Assembly: GCA_032988165.1 (NCBI GenBank)
Contig: JANTQF010000064.1
Location: 62,001 to 126,000 of the forward strand
Reading direction: 5' to 3'
Length of the DNA stretch: 64,000 nucleotides
DNA from: Emmonsiellopsis sp. PD_33
Lineage: Eukaryota; Ascomycota; Eurotiomycetes; Onygenales; Ajellomycetaceae
Shown here: piece by piece, positions 57,891 to 64,000 of the stretch
Numbering within the stretch: position 1 is the stretch's first letter
How the letters are laid out: every line of letters starts with the position of its first letter
Notes under the pieces: generated by a model
The model's input: the letters and a program-made list of their open reading frames with translations, nothing else
What the model was told of the DNA's origin: nothing
Database searches by the model: none
Made by a program: the position numbers and the translations under genes

Positions 57891-58430
57891 TTAACGCTGC
57901 GGGAACTTGATCAGTATGGGAATCCTCATTCCATCATATTCGCCTACATTTCGCTCAATGACTTGTTTGATAGTGAGACCGTTGATATTCCACGTCTCCA
58001 CGGCATGGGTGCCTGCCCTAGTGATGGTAATGACATCCATCTTCACGTCTGAGTTGGCTGCCTGATCACAGTCAAACTGAATCCCCATTCCGCCGCTGAG
58101 ATTCCTGGTGATGAGTCTTATATTCAGTCCCTGGGTTCCATAGCGCCTCAGACCAAAGTAGGGGTTGCCGGTCATCATGAAATAGGGGATTCAAACATTC
58201 TGCGTAGTCAGACTCGATGGCGCCGCGACCGGAGCGGTTTTTGACGTTAATAGTGCCGCAGCCTTCAAAGATCTTGCCGTTGCTGATGGATATTGTGCCG
58301 GCAACCAATAGAGACAGATGCAAGAGCGAAGACCCCCTGGCCGCTGCTGATGGAATCTAAGGCGGACTGAGTTGCGGCGCGGTAGTTGGAGCCGGTGGAG
58401 ACCAGGTGGGCTTGTAAGAGCCGGTTCTAG
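57891..58430 (-). pseudogene. Relic of a secreted right-handed beta-helix (pectate-lyase-fold) protein
   Basis: On the minus strand three pieces in changing frames read like one protein: LLQAHLVSTGSNYRAATQSA-LDSISSG (about 58430-58346), LLVAGTISISNGKIFEGCGT-INVKNRSGRGAIESDYAECL (58311 to about 58185), and FMMTGNPYFGLRRYGTQGLN ... DVITITRAGTHAVETWNING-LTIKQVIERN (about 58180-57935). The repeated short strands with ladder-like V/I and N/G residues fit a parallel beta-helix as in pectate lyases. At least two frame changes (near 58340 and 58180) occur with no splice sites, so the copy is broken. The exact family is a guess. Confidence 0.5.
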
Positions 58431-59595
58431 ACTATGCTTCTCACGAGATTGCTGTAATAGTAAGCAAGGAACGCAAGAAGAATTGACTCCAGAGCCCTGG
58501 GCAAATCAACATACGGCTGCGTGATCTCCGCCCTCCTCGACCAAATTTGATATGCTGGGAAACGTTCCGTCGTTAACCTTAGATATTCTGGTCACAAACA
58601 TATCCGTGTATGAATTACCCTATTCCGAAATGGAAAGGTAGAGTATCATACCAAGGCCACGGAGACGCACAGGAAAACCCCGGATCTGATAGTTACCACA
58701 CGGCTATCATTTCGTTCCGCTCTCGGCCTCATTTAAACCGAATCCTGTAGATGAAAGAGAGGTAGTCCAAGATCTTGGCTTCCTCCCCGCCCTCATTATG
58801 TTTCGCGCATAGCGTTTGATAGGACAGGCTTCACGGTCCGGGAGTGTCATCTCATTCGAGCTATAACCACCACGACGTTACAGCCAGAATTGGGACCAGA
58901 ATTTGGGCTTTAAATATCGGCCTCCAATATCCCAATGTTGGAAGAGGTCTGCACTTTCGACCAACCTATGCACAAAGGGCCTGGCACTCTTTGCTAAGAC
59001 ATTGGCGGGTTGCCAGCTTGCAGAGCCGAGGGAGGGGAGTCCTGAGTGTCAAACATCGGGAACCGAGTCTCAGCGGTAGATGGTAGGTTTATAGTTCCCC
59101 TTTTGAGGACTATGAGGAGGGTCTGGGGCTTAGTTGTCTCCTGTGAGATTGCGGAGAATCTAACGATGACGAGTATCATGAACCAAGGCCGGGATTCTCT
59201 CAGCTGGATGCCTGTCTTGGTAAATCTGCCCATTTATTCTTGTGTTCTTTTTGAGAACTTGCCGTAGAACGGTAGAAGGCTGTAGGGCGGCCTTTGATAG
59301 TATTGATAAAAGACGGGTACATAGAGACGAGCGTGTAGAGGGAACGCAACGAATTGAAAATTGAAACGTCTAAATGCCAATGATCAAGTCAATCCATAGA
59401 AAGCGAGTAGGTTCATAAAACGAGCATGTAAAGTAGACAAATCTGACGTGGTTTGTCCGAGCAAAAGGAAAAGAAAAGAGTGAGGTTGAAACAGACGACA
59501 ATCCTCACCTAAGATTTAAATAATTTGGAAACTTCAACATCATCCAACTTCAACCTCAAAAACACCCATCATCACCACCACCCATACCCGCCAAT
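58431..59595. other. Intergenic region
   Basis: No gene is supported. Short frames on both strands near 58844-59267 have no features. 59500-59595 is the CA-rich leader of the RRF gene. Confidence 0.5.
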
Positions 59596-60649
59596 ATGTC
59601 TCCAGCCACCCGCTCCCTGAACTCCGAAGTCCTGTCCCTCCTCACATCCCGAACCACAGCCCTCAATGGCGCACTCCGCTCCCGCTCCGCACTCCGCCCG
59701 CTGAGCTCCCGCATCACACCCGCCGCGGCCAGACCAACATTCCAGCCCAACACCCTCACGCCTCTCCGGCCATTCTCCACTTCGCCCACCCTCTCCAAGA
59801 AGAAAGACAAATACGCCAAAGAGTCGAAAAAGGACTCCAAATCCTCCTCGTCCTCCGGCTCCTCTTCCTCCGCTTCCTCCTCCGCCGAACCCGACGACCC
59901 CTTTGACTTCTCCCAGCTGCAAACCGGCATCTCAGACGCAGTCGCCAGGCTGAAAGATGACATCTCCAAGCTGCGGGCCGGCGGCAGGTTTAATCCCGAG
60001 GCCATTGAGTCGTTGCGCATTCCGCTGAAGAAGGGGGCTAAGGAGACGGCGAAGCTGGGGGAGCTGGCGCAGGTGATTCCCAAGGGGGGTCGGATGGTGA
60101 CGGTTTTGGTTGGGGAGGAGGAGGTATGTTGATTATCTTTTCTTCTTCTTTTCGATTTGGATGGCTTGGTTGTTTCTGGGAATGTTTAGTGGATAGGAAT
60201 TGAAGACAATTGCTTCACTCCCGTCCTGCCCCAATTGTCCCCCAAAAACCAACCCCAACCATCACAATTCCAACCACAAACTAACTCAAATCAATCTCCA
60301 GTACCTAAAACCCATCTCCTCCGCCATAACCTCCTCCAACCTCTCCCTCACCCCACAACCAGACGCCCACAACAGCCTCCAACTCAACATCCCCATCCCA
60401 CCGCCCACCAAAGAATCGCGCGACCAGTCCGTCAAAGACGCCAAGGCCGCCATGGATAAAGCCTCCAACGCCGTGCGCAATGCCCGGGGCGCCCTGAATA
60501 AGAAGCTGAAGAATATGGGCGTGAAGAAGGTGGTTCGGCCGGATGATCTGCGTAAGGCTATTGAGCAGATGGAGAAGGTGGCGGAGAAGGGCCAGAAGGA
60601 GGTCAAGGATGTTTTTGAGGGGGCGAGGAAGACGTTGGAGTCTTCGTGA
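59596..60649 (+). CDS. RRF1: Mitochondrial ribosome recycling factor
   Basis: Releases mitochondrial ribosomes from mRNA after termination. Two exons: 59596-60123 and 60302-60649; 291 aa, 178-nt phase-0 intron. The N-terminus is rich in Ser/Arg/Thr/Ala without early acidic residues, and PFSTSPTLSKKKDKYAKESK looks like a cleavage region followed by the mature start. A Ser-rich linker precedes the RRF fold. Conserved features: LKDDISKLRAGGRFNPEAIE (the 'L..LR.GR..P' helix), IPLKKGAKETAKLGELAQVI, VLVGEEE/YLKPISSAITSSNLSL at the splice junction, LQLNIPIPPPTKESRDQSVK (the 'IPPLT.E.R' motif with PP-T-KESR), and the C-terminal long helix with DDLRKAIEQMEKVAEKGQKE. It ends 281 bp from the facing minus-strand gene. 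Confidence 0.92.
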
Positions 60650-60930
60650 TGGGCAGTTTGGGGGGAGGTTCTTTTGGGGGGTTCTTGTATGATACTAGAA
60701 ATGGGGGTTTTATGGATGTACTTTTCAACTGGATAGGGATTTAAAATGGGTTGTTTTGGGGATATTTTTGGTATTGGGTTTTTTCTTCTGTTGGGAAATA
60801 GAGAAGTGATATAAGAAAACATAATGTACAATTTAACATAAGAAAAAAGTAAATTCTAAACAATGCACGTAGCAAGTATATAATATCACAAAATCTGCGC
60901 GCATTTTCCTCCTCTACCCACTTCCCCGAC

Positions 60931-62146
60931 CTATGCCTTCGCGCGCGCCTGGCCCTTCACCTTAGGCATTGCCTTCGCCAACACATCCAAAAACTGCTCC
61001 CGATGCGGCCCCTGGTAGGTCGGGTTATTCCTCAGATTCCTCAGCACATCCGTATAAAACGGATGCGACGGCACCGTATCCCTCTCCTCCTTGACCTCCT
61101 GCTCATACTCCCCCGTCACCAGCCGACTAACAAGCTGCTTCCGCTGTGTCTCATTCATCGGCTTGAACGACATATCCTCAGGCTCGATCACCTCCGCCTT
61201 GCGCTCCGTGAGCATCTCCGCGCGCTCAGCCGCCATCTTCTTCGCAGCCTCAACGGCCTCGTTCTTCTCCTGCTCGCTGTTGAAATACACCCACTCGCCC
61301 TTATGGATGCGCTGGGCGAGGAGGTCCGTGGGCTCGAACGAGTTGACGTATCGCTCGCTCATCCACGCCAGGCGCTCATGGAGGGCTTCCACGGGGCCCG
61401 TCTCGCCGATGGGGAGGGCGGGCCAGGTGCGCTGGAGGTTCTCGACGCTGGAGCCCTGCGGGGCGTAGCGGACGGGTTTCACGCGGTCGTTCTCCCATTG
61501 CTCGAGGTATGCGGCTTCCTCGGCCGCTCGCTCCTGCGGCGTCATTTCTGTCCTGAAGCTTGAGCTATTCGCACCGCTGTCTTGCGACGATAGGTTTTTC
61601 GAGCGGCGACGGGGCCCGGTGGGTTTTGGCCCCCTGTTGGGCCCCCTGTTGTTATTCCCCTGGGGCCCCCGGGCTCCTGTTCCGGGTCGGGCTCCGAATG
61701 TAGGTCTGCCTCCGCCTAATCGGAGGTTCGGCGAGGCGCGGAGGATCTTGGTTGGTTTTTCGCCCGAGGTGTTGATTCTGGTGCCGAGGGCGCGGATGTC
61801 GATTGGTCGACGTTGGGGGGGTGCGCGGCCGTCGTTAGACACACGTCGGATGGGTGGAAGGGAAGAGGAGGAGGAGGAGGGAGGGGAGACATTTTGGGGG
61901 CCTAAGTTTGAATTGAAAGCGTTGGTCAGCCCATGTCTATAATGCGCATTTGATGGTGTTCGGGGAGAATTTATCCCCCGGTTCCTTCAAGAACACACCT
62001 TTTGTCGAGCTATTATCTTCCGATGCCCTGCTCGCCGTCGAGGACAGCTGTCGGGTAGCTCCCGCTGCTCCTTGGCTCCATTTGCTCACGACGGAGTCAG
62101 CGACTGCGGCCCATTGCCGCGAGGTTACGGCGTGGCATTTGAACAT
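60931..62146 (-). CDS. Predicted mitochondrial protein of unknown function (possible mitoribosome-associated)
   Basis: Two exons on the minus strand: 62146-61999 and 61901-60931; 372 aa, 97-nt intron (GTGTGT..ACTTAG) splitting a Gly codon. The N-terminus MFKCHAVTSRQWAAVADSVV followed by GATRQLSSTASRASED resembles a mitochondrial presequence. A disordered Ser/Pro/Gly/Arg region (GPRRRSKNLSSQ) leads to a helical, charged domain: TPQERAAEEAAYLEQWENDR, LHERLAWMSERYVNSFEPTD, EAVEAAKKMAAERAEMLTER, SFKPMNETQRKQLVSRLVTG, HPFYTDVLRNLRNNPTYQGP. The composition would suit a mitochondrial small-subunit ribosomal protein, but I do not recognise the family with certainty. It shares a 338-bp promoter with CDC26. 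Confidence 0.75.
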
Positions 62147-62484
62147 GGTTGGGGATTGGGCGTATCGCCCGGTGGGACGGACAAGGTGAAGCGACACGCA
62201 AGCGACCCTTCTGGCGGAAAGGGAAGGGTGAGTGGTGGTGATCCGCCAATTGATGGATCTCGGTGTCGTGGAGATTGAAGATTGAAGCTGTGAAGTTGGG
62301 GAGAATCTTTTTTTGGACGTCACGTGATATCGAATTGAGTCTCCCCTCACAACTTTGTTCTCTCCAACCATCAACCTCAATCTATTGAATATCTCGACCT
62401 TCTCGAGACGACTATTGTTACCGCACTCCCGTCAACAACAGGGAATAAACTGTCGCTTCAACACCACAACTTCTAAACACAACC
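62147..62484. promoter_or_regulatory. Divergent promoter with CACGTGATATC
   Basis: Short shared promoter of the mitochondrial gene (-) and CDC26 (+). TCACGTGATATC occupies about 62320-62331, an exact copy of a 12-mer in the promoter at about 29080. Confidence 0.5.
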
Positions 62485-62727
62485 ATGCTCCGCCGCAAAC
62501 CAACCGCAATAACCATAACCTCCGAAGACCTCATCGCTTTCGAAGAAGAGCGTCTACGACAACAACAAAGCAAAGAAAACAACAATCAAAACCGCGACTC
62601 CTCCTCAGCCGGGAATTTCTACTCCAGCTCCGCCGCGTTTGATCCGAATGATGAGCTGAAGCCGTTGCCTGGTGATAAGGCGAGGATTGTGAGGACGAGG
62701 GATGAGAGAATTGGATTAGGGAGATGA
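62485..62727 (+). CDS. CDC26: Anaphase-promoting complex subunit CDC26 (APC12)
   Basis: Tiny APC/C subunit that stabilises CDC16/APC6 by inserting its N-terminus into the TPR groove. Single exon, 80 aa. MLRRKPTAITITSEDLIAFE is the signature: MLRRxPT followed by a short helix that is the only strongly conserved part of the family. The remainder (RLRQQQSKENNNQNRDSSSA..., ending RIVRTRDERIGLGR) is low-complexity and charged, as usual. Confidence 0.88.
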   Translation: MLRRKPTAITITSEDLIAFEEERLRQQQSKENNNQNRDSSSAGNFYSSSAAFDPNDELKPLPGDKARIVRTRDERIGLGR

Positions 62728-62753
62728 GGGATCTTAGTTTTGATTGGACCGGA

Positions 62754-62777
62754 TTGGGTTGGGTTGGGTTGGGTTGG
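62754..62777. repeat. (TTGGG)n tandem repeat
   Basis: Four copies of TTGGG plus TTGG just 3' of CDC26. It differs from the fungal telomere repeat TTAGGG and is too short to be telomeric. Confidence 0.9.
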
Positions 62778-63731
62778 ATGGGTCTTCTCTTTCTACGTTA
62801 TGAATGGGGGACATAGGGAATACATTGGGAAGCCCGGAATGGCTATCCCCAAAGTCTAGCTTTCTAAATGGGAGCTGAGGTCAGGGGTCAATAGTGCGTA
62901 TCGTTCTGTGCATCGACAGCTGGATCTCCTCGCGAAACGATGAGTGTGCGAATATACGACCCAACCACACCAGATCAACCACCACTGCAGACATCGTGCT
63001 CCCGCTCCCCTCGCCCAGTGTGGATGTTAAGGGGGGCAGAAGAACCAACACCCTTTCAAATTTCCGGCCCATCCTCGCAATAGACAGCTCTCCACAAACC
63101 ACCCAACCCGCCATTTCCAAGCAAACCACCAGCGAAGCATGAGGAAAGCAAAAAATATCCTTTCGCCCCTTTTCACGCTCCGTTTAACAACATATACCCA
63201 CGCACATGTCTAGCTGCAGGAATCGATACCATACCAGCTCCACCCGCCTCATCCGCGCCATAGCCATATCTGAAGAATCTACTTCCGCCTTGCAAGCCTT
63301 CGAGAATCGCCCTGCCGCACATGCAACCACTATCATGCCCCGCAAGGGCAGCACCCAAACTAGGTGCCGAGACTCGGTTTTCCAAGCAAGACGGGAAACG
63401 AAAACCCTACTCCAGGCCCTGAAGCGGAGTCAGGACGGATAGAACGGGATGAGATGCTATGTAACTGTGAGAGAAAAAATCTTAAATAGAACTGACCCTA
63501 ATCGAAACCCATTGATTGGAAAACCCACAACTTGAATACATACATACCACGCGGCGTTTTATATAATAAAGCTTATATAACTAGCTAATAATGTACACCC
63601 ACCCTCCCTCTCTCGGCGCATATATACATACAGCACACGTACTGGGCCGATGAAAACTAACTATGTACAGAGCATACACACACATGCACATATGCACGCA
63701 GTATAGAACATACAGCAAGTTGCCTCCATTG

Positions 63732-63789
63732 ATTCATTCGTTCATTCGTTCCATTTCCATTTCCATTTCCAAATCCAAATCCAAATCCA
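63732..63789. repeat. Compound tandem repeat ATTCATTCG / CATTTC / CAAATC
   Basis: ATTCATTCG-type words, then three CATTTC units, then three CAAATC units in a row, each changing by one or two bases from the previous block. Simple non-coding repeat. Confidence 0.85.
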
Positions 63790-64000
63790 TACATATACCA
63801 CCTCCCGTTCCGTCCATTCTATTTCCTGTACCCGTACCGTATCGTTCCATCAGAACCTAGCCCGGTTTTTCTCCCTCCTTAATAACACAAGCAAACAAAA
63901 TAAAACAGCGGGAGCTGGGGAAGGAGGGCATCAATAAATTAAGGAAAAGAGCTTAGGTGTCAGATAGATATGCTCAAAATAATAATTATATCCTTCCAAG

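Larger units (their letters stand above)
62728..64000. other. Right-edge intergenic region
   Basis: No gene is supported; short frames at 62894-63142 and 63206-63442 (+) have no recognisable feature. The region carries simple repeats (see separate entries). Confidence 0.5.

Noticed and set aside
62754..62777. TTGGG repeat as a telomere seed
   Set aside because: Only four copies, wrong unit for filamentous fungi (TTAGGG), and internal to gene-dense DNA.
1..64000. CRISPR array, phage or prophage, bacterial operon
   Set aside because: The window is eukaryotic (spliced genes, fungal proteins); no regular repeat-spacer array or phage gene was seen.
1..64000. tRNA or rRNA genes
   Set aside because: Scanning by eye for A/B-box words and T-loop GGTTCGAATCC-type sequences gave no cloverleaf that I could close; a covariance-model search would settle it.
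1..64000. Intact transposon
   Set aside because: No transposase, reverse transcriptase or long terminal repeat is recognisable; the inverted repeat at 41.5 kb has no coding partner.

Overview
The window reads as nuclear DNA of a filamentous ascomycete, most likely a eurotiomycete (Aspergillus/Penicillium or a near relative). Genes sit on both strands and are split by many short GT..AG introns (mostly 50-100 nt). The proteins are typical Pezizomycotina forms: NOP14, ORC3, YTA7, CFT1, LMBD1, RSC4, SSB-type Hsp70, SEC66, CKS1, CDC26 and mitochondrial RRF. No bacterial operon structure, viral block or CRISPR array is seen.

Layout. 1-6.8 kb is an accessory stretch: a decayed MFS transporter near 1 kb, a small secreted Lys-rich protein (-), and an ACC-deaminase-like PLP enzyme whose reading frame is broken by one base near 4.66 kb. 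6.8-8.6 kb is a secreted type-B carboxylesterase. 9-37.7 kb is dense housekeeping sequence: NOP14 (-), a conserved unknown (+), ORC3 (-), a mitochondrial PPR-like/CIA84-like protein (+), SEC66 (-), YTA7 (-), a small INA17-like mitochondrial membrane protein (+), CFT1/CPSF160 (-) and an LMBD1 transporter (+). 38-42 kb is a decay zone: an N-terminal relic of an ACS-family MFS permease (-) faces a D-amino-acid-oxidase pseudogene (+), followed by an imperfect 23-nt inverted repeat. 42-53.6 kb holds a mitochondrial protein of unknown role, a DsbA/thioredoxin-fold protein with a 20-nt micro-exon, CKS1 (-), RSC4 (+) and the ribosome-associated Hsp70 SSB (+). 54-58.5 kb is accessory again: a SAM methyltransferase (+), a Baeyer-Villiger monooxygenase (-) and a frameshifted beta-helix (pectate-lyase-like) relic (-). 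59.6-62.7 kb has mitochondrial RRF (+), an unknown mitochondrial protein (-) and the APC/C subunit CDC26 (+). The last 1.3 kb shows only simple repeats.

The core genes serve basic nuclear and cytoplasmic work: ribosome assembly, replication origin licensing, chromatin, 3'-end processing, translation chaperoning and cell cycle. They are often divergently paired over short shared promoters. Between them lie catabolic or transport genes, several visibly decayed. I see no convincing new multi-gene system. The observations most worth checking are the decayed metabolic genes, two exact sequence words shared between promoters, and some unusual exon-intron structures. All exon boundaries were read by eye from splice consensus, frame and family conservation; each multi-exon model below closes to a whole number of codons.
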